A stretch of DNA of 64,000 nt, taken from the NCBI RefSeq assembly GCF_000961885.1, contig NZ_JZKH01000009.1, positions 1 through 64,000 of the forward strand, in the 5' to 3' direction. Positions 25,570-34,459 of the stretch are shown here, one piece after another. Position 1 is the stretch's first letter. Every line of letters starts with the position of its first letter. This DNA comes from Streptomyces rubellomurinus (GTDB taxonomy: Bacteria > Actinomycetota > Actinomycetes > Streptomycetales > Streptomycetaceae). The translations under genes were made by a program, and so were the position numbers. The notes beneath the pieces were generated by a model. The model made no database searches, was not told where the DNA came from, and saw only the letters and a list, made by a program, of their open reading frames with translations.

Positions 25570-25715
25570 GTCCCGCCTCCCCGCGTCCCGGTGTCCCCGT
25601 GTCGTTTTCCTCACGCGCTCGTGCCCGCCCGACCCCCGGCCGCGTGCGCGATACTCGCCGGTACTCGGACCCCAGTCGAACGCCGAGCATTCCGCCGAGA
25701 CTACAAGGAGCTTCG

Positions 25716-26903
25716 ATGACGAAGCCGACCCGGATCGACCCCGCCGACCTGCTCGCCGTGGGCGACCTCCTCTCCGACGAGGAGCGGCTGATCCGCGACA
25801 CCGTCCGCAGGTTCACCGAGGAGCGGATCCGCCCCCACATCGGCGACTGGTTCGAGCACGGCACCGTCCCGGTGCGCGAGCTCGCCCCCGAGCTCGGTGC
25901 CCTCGGCGTGCTCGGCATGCACCTCGACGGCTACGGCTGCGCGGGCGCCGGGGCGGTCGCGTACGGCGTCGCCTGCATGGAGCTCGAGGCGGCCGACTCC
26001 GGCCTGCGCAGCTTCGTCTCCGTCCAGGGCTCGCTCGCGATGCGCTCGATCCACGCCTACGGCTCCGAGGAGCAGAAGCAGCGCTGGCTGCCCGGCATGG
26101 CCGCCGGCGAGCTGATCGGCTGCTTCGGCCTCACCGAGCCGGACTTCGGCTCCGACCCGGCCAACATGCGCACCCGCGCCGTCCGCAAGGGCGGCGAGCG
26201 CGGCGACTGGGTGCTGTCCGGCAGCAAGATGTGGATCACCAACGGCAGCATCGCCGACGTCGCCGTCGTCTGGGCGCAGACCGAGGAGGGCGTGCGCGGC
26301 TTCCTGGTCGAGCGCGGCACCCCCGGCCTGACCGCCACCGACGTGCACGGCAAGCTCTCCCTGCGCGCCTCCGTCACCAGCGAACTCGCCTTCGACGAGG
26401 TCGTCCTGCCCGCCGACGCCGTGCTCCCCGGCGTCACCGGCCTGCGCGGGCCGCTGTCCTCCCTCAACGAGGCCCGCTACGGCATCCTCTGGGGCACCGT
26501 CGGCGCCGCCCGCGACTGCTACACCGCCGCCCTCGACTACGCCAAGAGCCGGATCCAGTTCGACCGCCCGATCGCGGGCTTCCAGCTCACCCAGCAGAAG
26601 CTGGTCGAGATGATGCTGGAGGTCGAGAAGGCCTACCTGGTGGCCCTGCGGATCGGCCGCCTCAAGGAGGAGGGCGCCGCCCGCCCGCAGCACATCAGCT
26701 TCGGCAAGCTCAACAACGTCCGCACCGCGCTGGAGGTCGCCCGCAGCGCCCGGACCGTCCTCGGCGCCAACGGCATCACCACCGAGTACCCGGTGCTGCG
26801 GCACGCCAACAACCTGGAGTCGGTGCTCACCTACGAGGGCACCAGCGAGATCCACACCCTGATCCTCGGCGAGGCCATCACCGGCGAGTCCGCCTACCGC
26901 TGA
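25716..26903 (+). CDS. Glutaryl-CoA dehydrogenase-like acyl-CoA dehydrogenase
   Basis: A 395-residue FAD enzyme. Features: MELEAADSGLRSFVSVQGSLAM and FGLTEPDFGSDPANMRT in the N-terminal and FAD regions, GSKMWITNG, LNEARYGILWGTVGAARDCY, and the catalytic base Glu374 in LTYEGTSEIHTLILG, the position used by glutaryl-CoA dehydrogenase. The RSFVSVQGSLAM segment and overall similarity favour glutaryl-CoA dehydrogenase (lysine/tryptophan degradation), which both oxidises and decarboxylates to crotonyl-CoA. ATG 25716 has AAGGAG five bases upstream. It stands alone, with a small unknown gene divergent to the left. Confidence 0.85.
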   Translation: MTKPTRIDPADLLAVGDLLSDEERLIRDTVRRFTEERIRPHIGDWFEHGTVPVRELAPELGALGVLGMHLDGYGCAGAGAVAYGVACMELEAADSGLRSFVSVQGSLAMRSIHAYGSEEQKQRWLPGMAAGELIGCFGLTEPDFGSDPANMRTRAVRKGGERGDWVLSGSKMWITNGSIADVAVVWAQTEEGVRGFLVERGTPGLTATDVHGKLSLRASVTSELAFDEVVLPADAVLPGVTGLRGPLSSLNEARYGILWGTVGAARDCYTAALDYAKSRIQFDRPIAGFQLTQQKLVEMMLEVEKAYLVALRIGRLKEEGAARPQHISFGKLNNVRTALEVARSARTVLGANGITTEYPVLRHANNLESVLTYEGTSEIHTLILGEAITGESAYR

Positions 26904-27034
26904 CGGCCTGTCCGCGTCCGCCGGTCCCGGTCCGGCCGGTCCGGCCGGTCCACCCCGTCCACTCCCGTCGACCCCCGTCGACCAGCGGAAATCCGGTAGC
27001 CGGGCCCGCCGCGGCCCGGCTACCGTCCCCTGTC

Positions 27035-27412
27035 ATGAAGAGCGACCGGACCGCGCAGACGCCCCCGACCACCACCCTCTGGCGCCCCACCGGCCCGCAG
27101 GAGCTGGCGCTGGTCGAGGCCGCCGACTGGCGCGCCTGGCCGCCCCGCCTGCCCGAGCAGCCGATCTTCTACCCCGTCCTGAACGAGGACTACGCGATCA
27201 GGATCGCCCGGGACTGGAACGTGCCCGCCTCCGGCGTCGGCTACGTCACCCGCTTCGAGGCCGACACCGCCTTCCTCGCCCGCTACCCCGTACAGCAGGC
27301 CGGCGGCCGAACCATCCTCGAACTGTGGGTGCCTGCCGAGGAGTTGGGCGAGTTCAACCGGCACATCGTCGGCCGGATCGAGGTCGTCCACGAATTCCGG
27401 CCCCAGTCGTGA
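27035..27412 (+). CDS. Conserved 125-residue protein upstream of ATP-grasp gene
   Basis: A cytosolic protein with TLWRPTGPQELALVEAADWRAWPPRLPEQPIFYPVLNEDYA, then WNVPASGVGYVTRFEADTAFL and ELWVPAEELGEFNRHIVGRIEVVHEF. I recognise this as a family widespread in actinomycetes, sometimes loosely annotated as ADP-ribosylation/crystallin J1, but no catalytic motif of that enzyme is visible. Its TGA overlaps the GTG of the ATP-grasp gene (GTGA), so they are co-translated and probably act together. ATG at 27035 is the only suitable start; the ribosome site is weak. Confidence 0.75.
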   Translation: MKSDRTAQTPPTTTLWRPTGPQELALVEAADWRAWPPRLPEQPIFYPVLNEDYAIRIARDWNVPASGVGYVTRFEADTAFLARYPVQQAGGRTILELWVPAEELGEFNRHIVGRIEVVHEFRPQS

Positions 27413-28230
27413 CAGGCCCAGCCGTGACGGCCCCGGCCGCGCCGCAGCGCGTCCTGCTCACCTCCGCCCAGCCCACCAGCACCACCGCGCTGCTCACCGA
27501 AGCCGCCGCCCGCCGCGGCCTCGCCACCGCCGTCCTCGACGGCCCGGCCACCGTCGGGCACCTCGCCGGGCGGCCCGTCCACTGGTACGGCGGGCCGCTC
27601 GCCGCCGCCCGCATCGCCGCCCCGCTCGGCCTCGCCCTCCTCGAGCCCGACGACGACTGGCTCGCCCGACTGCCCCATGAGTTCACCCGCCGCCGGATCG
27701 AACTCACCACCCTCGCCGACGCCTGGACGCTGCGCCACCCGGCGTTCGTCAAACCGCCCGCCGACAAGTCGATCCCGCCCGCCGTCTACCCGGACGGCTC
27801 GCGGCTGCCGCGCACCGGCGACCGGATCGGCCCCGACACGCCCGTCCTGGTCAGCGAACCGGTGACCTTCGCCGCCGAGTACCGCCTGTTCGTCCTCGAC
27901 GGCGAGGTACGCACCGGAAGCCGCTACGCCCGCTTCGGCCGGCTCGACCCGGCACCGCTGACCGCCGACGCCACCGCCTTCGCCCGCCGCCTGCTCGACG
28001 CGCTCGGCGACACCCTGCCCGGCGCCGTCGCCCTCGACGTCGGCCCGATCGCCGACCCGTACGACCCGGTCGAGCACTGGGCCGTCGTCGAGGCCAACCT
28101 GCCGTGGTTCGCGCACTGCTACGCCGCCGACCCCGAGCGCGTCCTGGACGTCGTGCTGCGCGCCGCCGGCCCGGCCGCCGACCTCGCCGAGGCCGACCGC
28201 TGTTTCGTCCGCCGCCCGCCCGCCGGGTGA
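27409..28230 (+). CDS. ATP-grasp domain protein
   Basis: A 273-residue protein with an ATP-grasp-like layout: an N-terminal Rossmann-like part (RVLLTSAQPTSTTALLTEAAARRGL), then FVKPPADKSIPPAVY, VSEPVTFAAEYRLFVLDGEV, and the metal-binding end ALDVGPI...VVEANLPWFAHCY. This pattern (Lys in FVKP, Glu in AAEYRLFV, Asp/Glu/Asn near ALDVG and EAN) matches the R2K-type ATP-grasp group that ligates or phosphorylates peptides or small molecules. GTG at 27409 overlaps the previous stop; GTG 27424 is an alternative. Substrate unknown. Confidence 0.75.
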   Translation: MTGPAVTAPAAPQRVLLTSAQPTSTTALLTEAAARRGLATAVLDGPATVGHLAGRPVHWYGGPLAAARIAAPLGLALLEPDDDWLARLPHEFTRRRIELTTLADAWTLRHPAFVKPPADKSIPPAVYPDGSRLPRTGDRIGPDTPVLVSEPVTFAAEYRLFVLDGEVRTGSRYARFGRLDPAPLTADATAFARRLLDALGDTLPGAVALDVGPIADPYDPVEHWAVVEANLPWFAHCYAADPERVLDVVLRAAGPAADLAEADRCFVRRPPAG

Positions 28231-28442
28231 CGCCGGGGCCCGCCGGGCGACGCCAGTCCCGCCGGGCCCGGCCGGCCTCTACCCGGCCTCTACCCGGCCG
28301 ACACGTCCGCCCGACACCCGCCGGACACCCCCCGTTCCACGGGCCGACGCCGGACGGTACGGCGGGCGGTGAAGCATGGCGCGGTCGGCGGCGCCTCGGC
28401 GGGCGCGGCCGGGTGTGTACGACCGAAAGGAACCCCCTCGCC

Positions 28443-29357
28443 ATGACCGCTGCCCAGTGGCCCCGCCCCCGCGTGCTCGTCGTCGGCATCGACGGCGTCC
28501 GCCACGACTACCTGGCCGAGGTGCCGATGCCGCGCCTCCAGGAAGTCGCCGAGGCCGGGTTCCTGGTGCCGGTCACCGTCGCGGACTCCGTGCCCACCAT
28601 GTCCGGCCCCTGCTGGGCCACCATCGTGACCGGCGTCGAGCCCGCCAAGCACGGCGTCTGGGGCAACCACCTGGCCGGCAACCGGCTCGACGTCTTCCCC
28701 GACTTCGCCACCCGCCTCAACCGCGGCGACCGCCGCCGCACCTTCGTCGCCGCCGGCTGGGACCCGCTGATGATCAACGAGTCCGGCGGCCCGCTCTTCC
28801 GCGCCCCCGGCCGGCTCTCCTACATAGCCCCCGCCGAGGACACCCCCGAAGCCTGGGAGACCGTCGACGAGGAGGTCACCCGCGAGGCCGTCCACGTCCT
28901 CGGCACCGCCGACCCCGAGGCCTCCTTCGTCTACCTCGGCGCCGTCGACGAGACCGCCCACTTCCTCGGCTGCGGCGAGGAGTACCGCGCCTCCATGCGC
29001 ACCGCCGACGAACGCCTCGGCCGCCTCCTCGACGCCGTCCGCGGCCGCGCCACCTACGCGGACGAGCAGTGGACCGTCATCGTCGTCACCGACCACGGAC
29101 ACGTCGACGCCGGCGGCCACGGCGGCCGCACCGCCGAGGAGCGCACCGCCTGGGTCGCCTGCGCCGGGCACGACATCCCGGCCGGCCCGCCGACCGGCGA
29201 GATCCGCCACCCCGACGTCGCCGCCCAGGTGTACGCCTCGCTGCTGCGCCCGATCGACCCGCACTGGACACTCGACGGCCGGCCCTTCCCGCTCGCCCGA
29301 CCCGTGCCGGCGACGGTGCCGCAGACGGCGCCGGAGACAGTGCCGGCCACGGTCTGA
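28443..29357 (+). CDS. Alkaline phosphatase/nucleotide pyrophosphatase-fold hydrolase
   Basis: A 304-residue metal-dependent phosphodiesterase/phosphatase of the alkaline phosphatase superfamily. Metal and nucleophile motifs: Asp17 in VVGIDGVRHDYL, the PTMSGPCWATIVTG loop (Ser54 or neighbouring Thr as nucleophile), LGAVDETAHFLG, and VVTDHGHVDAGGHGG. There is no signal peptide, so it acts in the cytoplasm, unlike many secreted relatives. ATG 28443 has AAAGGAA upstream. The last 20 residues are a Pro/Val/Thr repeat (PVPATVPQTAPETVPATV). Substrate unknown. Confidence 0.85.
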   Translation: MTAAQWPRPRVLVVGIDGVRHDYLAEVPMPRLQEVAEAGFLVPVTVADSVPTMSGPCWATIVTGVEPAKHGVWGNHLAGNRLDVFPDFATRLNRGDRRRTFVAAGWDPLMINESGGPLFRAPGRLSYIAPAEDTPEAWETVDEEVTREAVHVLGTADPEASFVYLGAVDETAHFLGCGEEYRASMRTADERLGRLLDAVRGRATYADEQWTVIVVTDHGHVDAGGHGGRTAEERTAWVACAGHDIPAGPPTGEIRHPDVAAQVYASLLRPIDPHWTLDGRPFPLARPVPATVPQTAPETVPATV

Positions 29358-29779
29358 CGGACCGGCGACAGCGGCCCGACGCCCCGACGCCCCGGCCTCC
29401 GCAGCGCCCTGACGGGGCCTCGCCCCCCCCGGCCGCCCGTCCACCGATGCGCCCAGGTGCAGCAGGCCGGGCTGCGGCCGGGCCGGGTCTGCGCGACGCT
29501 CGATCGGGACCGTACCCACCCCGCCGGACCCGGGGACGTACGCCTGAAGGTGGAGACCGCACCCCGTGGGTCGGAGGCGCAACCGCGACCTGGTGGTGAC
29601 GCCCGGCGAGGACGCCGCACGAGACGATGGGTACACCCGGACGGCGTACCGCACCGGCCGGAACGGCGGTACGTTCGGGCGGACGCGGAAGCGGGCGCCA
29701 CCGGCACCACGGACACACCACACACGGACACACCACACCGGTCCACCCACACGGGGCCGCACGGAGAGGGCAGACGGGC
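29358..29779. other. 422-base gap without a supported gene
   Basis: Open frames cross this stretch but none has a ribosome site and family-like sequence. The left part is GC-rich; 29700-29760 is a low-complexity ACAC-rich run. It should contain the promoter of the gene at 29780, which I cannot place. Confidence 0.4.
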
Positions 29780-30262
29780 ATGAAGGGCATCGTGAGCAAG
29801 GTCGCACTGGGAGTCGCGGGCACCGGCATGGCCGTCGCCGTGGCCGCCGTGGCAATCGGCCCGCGCGTGTCCGACTGGTACGACGGACGCCACCAGGAGC
29901 AGTCCTCGTACGACACCGGCGTGCAGGCCAAGTCCGACCGCCGCTCCATGCCGGGTTGGCTGCCCGACAACGCCTCCTCGGTCAAGTACCTGATGTCCAC
30001 CACCGGCGACGACCGCCTGCTGCGCGCCACCCTCCCCGAGGGCCGGCTGCCCGCCGGCTGCACCAACGGCGTGCCCGGCAAGGGCCTGCACCCGGTGCCG
30101 GTCTCCCTCAAGGCCGGCTGGTTCCCGCAGGACGTCGGCGCCAAGGCCACCGGCACCTGCGGGCACTACAACGTCTCGCTCCACGGCAACCAGCTCTACG
30201 CCTGGCAGGACGGCGCCGCGGTGCAGGCGGCCCTGCGCGCCGAGCACCCCGCCAAGCGCTGA
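29780..30262 (+). CDS. Membrane-anchored or exported protein of unknown function
   Basis: A 160-residue protein with an N-terminal hydrophobic helix (KVALGVAGTGMAVAVAAVAIG, after MKGIVS) and no clear signal-peptidase site, so a type II anchor is likely. The outside part has SMPGWLPDNASSVKYLMSTTGDDRLLRATL and two cysteines (LPAGCTNG and GTCGHYN) that could form a disulfide, ending LYAWQDGAAVQAALRAEHPAKR. GAGAGGG precedes ATG 29780. It resembles small conserved exported proteins of Streptomyces; function unknown. Confidence 0.78.
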   Translation: MKGIVSKVALGVAGTGMAVAVAAVAIGPRVSDWYDGRHQEQSSYDTGVQAKSDRRSMPGWLPDNASSVKYLMSTTGDDRLLRATLPEGRLPAGCTNGVPGKGLHPVPVSLKAGWFPQDVGAKATGTCGHYNVSLHGNQLYAWQDGAAVQAALRAEHPAKR

Positions 30263-30424
30263 GCGGCCCGGCCGAGGGGTCCGTCCGGCCCGCCCGCACC
30301 TCCCGGTGCGGGCGGGCCGTCGCCGTGCGACCGGACCCCCTCCTGTCGCAACCCGGCCGGGCTGCGGTAGGACGGGGCGTGAACAAACCTCACCCCGCCC
30401 CGCTCCCCGTCCGATAGGAGAACC

Positions 30425-31732
30425 ATGCCCGGCCCGACCGCCGGCGCCGCCGGACCCGCCGGCGACACCCCCACCGACCCCCACACCGCCCCCGCCGCCG
30501 AGGCCGCCGAGCCCGGCTCCGGTGACCCGGCCGCCACCGGCCTGGCCACCGTCGTCGTCCTCGGCGGCCTCGCCGCACTCGGCCCGCTCACCACGGACCT
30601 CTACCTGCCGGGCCTGCCCGCCATCGCGGACGACCTGGCCGCCCAACCGGCGGCCGTCCAGCTCACCCTCACCTTCTCGATGTTCGGGGTCGCGGCCGGA
30701 CAGCTGCTCTTCGGGCCGCTCAGCGACCGCTTCGGTCGCCGCCCGCCCCTGCTCGCCGGAATGGTCCTGTTCACCCTCGCCAGCGTGCTCTGCGCGCTCG
30801 CGCCGAGCCTGCCGGTGCTGATCGCCGGCCGCTTCGTCCAGGGCGTGGCCGGGTCGGCCGGACTGGTCATCGGACGGGCCGTCGCCCGGGACCGGTTCAA
30901 GGGCGTCGCGATGCTGCGCTTCCTCGCCTCGATCACCCTCATCTCCGGACTGGCGCCGATCCTCGCGCCGATCGTCGGGGCGCAGCTGCTGCGCGTCACC
31001 TCGTGGCGCGGCACCTTCGGCGCGCTGACCGCGCTCGGGCTGCTGCTCACCCTCGGCGCGTTCGGAGCGCTGCGCGAGACGCTGCCCGCCGGGGCCCGGG
31101 ACCGCGGCGGGATCGGGGCGACGCTGCAGACGATGGGGCGGCTGCTGCGCGACCTGCCGTTCCTGGGGCTGGCGCTGACCAGCAGTTTCGCCTACGGGGC
31201 GCTGTTCGGGTACATCAGCGGGTCGTCGACGGTGCTCCAGCACGTGTTCCGGGTGTCGCCGCAGACCTACAGCCTGCTGTTCGGGCTGAACTCGGTGGCG
31301 ATCGTCGTGATGACGCAGCTGAACGGGCGGGTGCTGGCGCGCCGCTTCACGTCGCGGGCCCTGGTGCTGGGCGGGCTCGGCGCGGCGGTCGCGGCGGGGG
31401 CGGCCCTGGTGCTGGGGACGCGGCTGTGGGACCTCGGGCTGATCGGGTTCTGCCTGCCGCTGTTCGTGCTGATGGGCAGCCTGGGGGTGCTGCTGCCGAA
31501 CACCGCCGCGGAGGCGCTCAGCCTGGTCGAGCCGCAGACGGCCGGTACGGCGGCGGCACTGCTCGGCACCGGCAACTTCCTCGCCGGCGCGGTGGTGGCG
31601 CCGCTGAGCAGCCTGGGCGGTCAGCCGTCCGCGGTGCTGCTGGCCGCCGTGGTGCTGGTCTGCGGGCTGCTGGCGACGGCGACCTACCTCGCGCTGTGCC
31701 GGCCGGCGCAGATGCGGACGGCGGAGGCCTGA
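30425..31732 (+). CDS. Bcr/CflA-type MFS drug exporter
   Basis: A 435-residue major facilitator transporter with 12 predicted membrane helices after a disordered N-terminal tail of about 40 residues. PLTTDLYLPGLPAIADDL in helix 1 is typical of Bcr/CflA exporters, followed by the MFS motif GPLSDRFGRRPPLL between helices 2 and 3 and GRFVQGVAGSAGLVIGRAVARD in helix 5. It should export drugs or small metabolites by proton antiport. ATG 30425 has AGGAG five bases upstream. Its TGA (31730-31732) lies in register in the first unit of heptad element copy 5. Confidence 0.92.
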   Translation: MPGPTAGAAGPAGDTPTDPHTAPAAEAAEPGSGDPAATGLATVVVLGGLAALGPLTTDLYLPGLPAIADDLAAQPAAVQLTLTFSMFGVAAGQLLFGPLSDRFGRRPPLLAGMVLFTLASVLCALAPSLPVLIAGRFVQGVAGSAGLVIGRAVARDRFKGVAMLRFLASITLISGLAPILAPIVGAQLLRVTSWRGTFGALTALGLLLTLGAFGALRETLPAGARDRGGIGATLQTMGRLLRDLPFLGLALTSSFAYGALFGYISGSSTVLQHVFRVSPQTYSLLFGLNSVAIVVMTQLNGRVLARRFTSRALVLGGLGAAVAAGAALVLGTRLWDLGLIGFCLPLFVLMGSLGVLLPNTAAEALSLVEPQTAGTAAALLGTGNFLAGAVVAPLSSLGGQPSAVLLAAVVLVCGLLATATYLALCRPAQMRTAEA

Positions 31733-31906
31733 CGGAGCACGGTGGACGGCGAACAACGAACAACGAACAGCGAACAACTGACAACAAACAGATAACAGCC
31801 GACAGATGTTGAAATCTGTCGGCTGTTATCTGTTATCTGTTATCCGTCCGCTGTGATCCGTCCGCCGCTCGCAGTCGGCGATCGGCTGTCAGCGGTCGGC
31901 CGTCAG
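31729..31906. repeat. Heptad-array hairpin element, copy 5 (longest array)
   Basis: An almost continuous phase of about 25 units spans both gene ends: CTGACGG, AGCACGG, TGGACGG, CGAACAA, CGAACAA, CGAACAG, CGAACAA, CTGACAA, CAAACAG, ATAACAG, CCGACAG on the left, and CTGTCGG, three CTGTTAT, CCGTCCG, CTGTGAT and degenerate CNGTCGG-type units on the right up to 31906. Arms 31787-31807 and 31814-31834 form a perfect 21-bp hairpin with loop GTTGAA. The MFS TGA (31730-31732) and the chitinase TGA (complement of 31903-31905) are both at unit positions 2-4. Confidence 0.9.
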
Positions 31907-33960
31907 GCGATCGAGAAGTCGTCGCCGTACACGTTCCCCTGGCCGTACCAGCCGTGCAGGTACACGGTGACGGTGCCGGAGGCGCCGGTGGTGAACGGGA
32001 CGGTCAGCTTGGTCCAGCCGGAGGCGTTGGCCCAGGTGCTGGCGGTCGCACCGCCGCTGACGCCGAGGTACGCGTAGTTGCCCTGCACCCAGCCGCTCAG
32101 CGTGTAGCCGGTGTTGGGCTTGAGGGTGACGGTCTGCGAGCACTCGCCGGTCTGGCCGGCGTCCGCCGCGGCCTGCAGGGCGTAGGAGCCGGAGTGCACC
32201 GGGGTGCTGACGACCGCGCCGCCGCTCTGGCAGGTCCACGGGGCGAGGTTGCCGGTCTCCAGGCCGCCGTTGACCAGGCCGGTCGGCGGCGGGGTGGCCC
32301 CGGTGACGGTCAGCGAGTAGGTCGCGGTGTGGGTGCCGGACGGCGCGGTCGCGGTCACGGTGAGCGGATAGGTGCCCGCCGTGGCGGCCGAGTTGGTGGT
32401 GATGTTGAGCGTGGCGCTGCCGCCCGCGGTGACGGTGCCGGGGGTGACGGTGGCGGTGACGCCCGCCGGTGCGCCGCTGACCGACAGGTTCAGGCTCTGC
32501 GCCGAACCGCCGGTGACCGCCGTCGAGATGGCCGCCGTGGCGGACGAACCGGCCGCCACCGTGCCGGAGTTGGGGTTCACCGCGACCGAGAAGTCGTTGC
32601 CGGGCTGGGTGCCCGTGACGGTCAGCGTGAAGACGCCGGTGTGGCTGCCGGAGGCCGCGCTTCCGGTGACCGTCAGCGGGTAACTGCCGGGCGCCACGGC
32701 CGAGGTGGTGGTGATGTTGAGCGTGGCGCTGCCGCCCGCGGTGACGGTGCCGGGGGTGACGGTGGCGGTGACGCCCGCCGGTGCGCCGCTGACCGACAGG
32801 CTGACGCTCTGCGCCGAACCCGCCGTCACCGCCGTCGAGATGGCCGCGGAGGTGGACGAACCAGCCTTGACAGTCGCAGAGTTGGGGTTGAACGCGACGG
32901 AGAAGTCGTTGGTGACCGTCGAGCCGCCGGTGAACGGCGCGAAGATGTGGGTGAAGTCCCAGGTGTTCTGCGCGATTCCGGAGCAGGAGTCGTCGCCGCC
33001 CTTGCCCGGGCAGCCGCCGTTGTCCCGCTGCAGGGCCCAGAAGGACAGCGTGTTGATGCCCTTGGACACCGCCCAGTTGTACACGGTGGTCGCGTTGGCC
33101 ACGGTGAAGGTCTCGGCCGCGCCGAAGTCGTCGATGCCGGGCATCTCGATGATCCCGATCGAACCCCACAGCTGGGCGGGGGACTTGGCCGGGTAGAGGG
33201 TGGCGAGCTGGTTGTAGAGGCCCTGCGCGGAGGTCTGGGTGTCGGCCGCCATGTCGTGGGCGGCGTTGTCGTAGTAGTCGAAGGTCATCATGTTGACGAC
33301 GTCGATCCGCGCCTTGTTGCTGACCGCGTTGCGCAGCACCGCGAGACCGTTGTCGGCGAGCCCGCCGGTGGTGGTCGGCAGGGTGTAGGAGAACTGGACG
33401 TTGCGCCCGTTGGCGGCGGCCCAGTCCTGCACCTGCTTGATCGCCTTGTTGCGGCGGTCGATGCCGGCGGTGTTGGTCAGCGAGTTGTCCTCGATGTCGA
33501 GGTCGATCCGGCTGATGTCGTAGGTGGTGATCAGGTTCTGGTAGGCGGCCGCGATCTGGTTGACGTCGGTGCAGCTGTCCGCGAGTTCGGTGCCGGTGTT
33601 GTCGGCGGTGTAGCCGCCGAACGAGGGGATCACGTCCCCGCCGTTGGCCCGGATCGTGGCGATGTCGGCACCGAAGGTGGAGGAGGCGACGGGCTTGGAG
33701 GTGTCGCCGTTCCAGTACGGGGTGCAGGAGCCCTTGGTGGCGGCCTGCAGGAAGGCCATCGTCAGGTACTTGGCGCCGGACTGGGCGGCGAGCGTGGCGG
33801 GGCTCTGCCCCGTCCAGGACTCGAAGTAGGGCGCGAAGACCCGGCTGGGGAGCGGGGTCGCGGCCTGGGCGGTACCGGTGCCGGCGGCGACCAGGCCGGC
33901 CGAGGCGGCCAGGGTGGCGCAGGCCGTCAGGGCCGCCTGGATGGTTCTGCGTAGACGCAT
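31903..33960 (-). CDS. Secreted GH18 chitinase with duplicated Ig-like repeats
   Basis: A 685-residue extracellular chitinase. Residues 1-33 are a Sec signal ending AQA. Residues 37-345 are a GH18 barrel with the catalytic RIDLDIE motif (Asp153, Asp155, Glu157) and MMTFDYYDN. Two nearly identical about 100-residue Ig-like repeats follow (351-450 and 455-554; each has NDFSVA, AISTAVT and SGAPAGVTATVTPGTVTAGG), then a C-terminal carbohydrate-binding module (563-685; NGGLETGNLAPWTCQSGG). It degrades chitin outside the cell. ATG 33960 has GGAG upstream. A DasR-type site lies over a probable promoter 280 bases before the start, so N-acetylglucosamine-responsive control is expected. The coding end lies in heptad element copy 5. 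Confidence 0.95.
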   Translation of the reverse strand: MRLRRTIQAALTACATLAASAGLVAAGTGTAQAATPLPSRVFAPYFESWTGQSPATLAAQSGAKYLTMAFLQAATKGSCTPYWNGDTSKPVASSTFGADIATIRANGGDVIPSFGGYTADNTGTELADSCTDVNQIAAAYQNLITTYDISRIDLDIEDNSLTNTAGIDRRNKAIKQVQDWAAANGRNVQFSYTLPTTTGGLADNGLAVLRNAVSNKARIDVVNMMTFDYYDNAAHDMAADTQTSAQGLYNQLATLYPAKSPAQLWGSIGIIEMPGIDDFGAAETFTVANATTVYNWAVSKGINTLSFWALQRDNGGCPGKGGDDSCSGIAQNTWDFTHIFAPFTGGSTVTNDFSVAFNPNSATVKAGSSTSAAISTAVTAGSAQSVSLSVSGAPAGVTATVTPGTVTAGGSATLNITTTSAVAPGSYPLTVTGSAASGSHTGVFTLTVTGTQPGNDFSVAVNPNSGTVAAGSSATAAISTAVTGGSAQSLNLSVSGAPAGVTATVTPGTVTAGGSATLNITTNSAATAGTYPLTVTATAPSGTHTATYSLTVTGATPPPTGLVNGGLETGNLAPWTCQSGGAVVSTPVHSGSYALQAAADAGQTGECSQTVTLKPNTGYTLSGWVQGNYAYLGVSGGATASTWANASGWTKLTVPFTTGASGTVTVYLHGWYGQGNVYGDDFSIA

Positions 33961-34237
33961 CGGTTCTCCAACGAACGTGGTGGGGGATGGTGTTGGGGCG
34001 TCGGCGAGTTCGCGGTGCCGGGAGTTCGCGGGGTGGTGGGTGGGCTCGGCGCAGCGAGCGGTTCGGTACGGCAAAGGGGATGGAGCGGCAGGGGCGTCGG
34101 AGCGGCGGCGGCGCTGCGGACGCGCGCATGCCGGACGGGGCGGGGGTGGAGCGGAACAGGGCAGGGCAGGGCAGGGCAGTGCCTCAGCCGCCGGTGGTCA
34201 CACCCCCACAGTGCATCCCGGTCGGATCGACATGCCT
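33961..34237 (-). other. Long 5' leader region of the chitinase gene
   Basis: If the promoter at 34238-34266 is right, this is an untranslated leader of about 275 bases. Frames through it show no family similarity and no convincing start. It contains GGCAG repeats near 34160-34180. A regulatory RNA structure is possible but none is obvious. Confidence 0.4.
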
Positions 34238-34266
34238 ATGTTTGGACTAGACCACTTCTCTGTCAA
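34238..34266 (-). promoter_or_regulatory. Chitinase promoter with DasR-type operator
   Basis: On the minus strand TTGACA (34266-34261) is followed after 17-18 bases by AAACAT/AACATA as a weak -10. Between them sits AGTGGTCTAGTCCAAA (34256-34241), matching the DasR consensus (A-C/G-TGGTCTAGACCA-G/C-T) closely in the left half and core. DasR represses chitin genes until amino-sugar phosphates accumulate, so placement within a chitinase promoter is as expected. Bases 34267-34459 beyond it show nothing else I recognise. Confidence 0.75.
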
Positions 34267-34459
34267 GAGTCCTTACTGTTCGTCAGCGCACCGCCCCGGC
34301 CCAGCCGCTTGCGGGAGATCGCCGGGGCCCGGAAGGTTCGGGAAACGCCGCGACCGCGCACCCGGTGACGGGGCGCGGCCGCGGCCGCCCGGCGCTCAGG
34401 AAGCCGGGCGGATCAGGGTGGGGCGGGTGCGGGTCTGGCGGGACGGCCAGCGGGGCGGG

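Noticed and set aside
31729..31906. Heptad array as a CRISPR
   Set aside because: Units are 7 bp, contiguous and degenerate with no unique spacers and no cas genes; the opposed arms make a hairpin instead.
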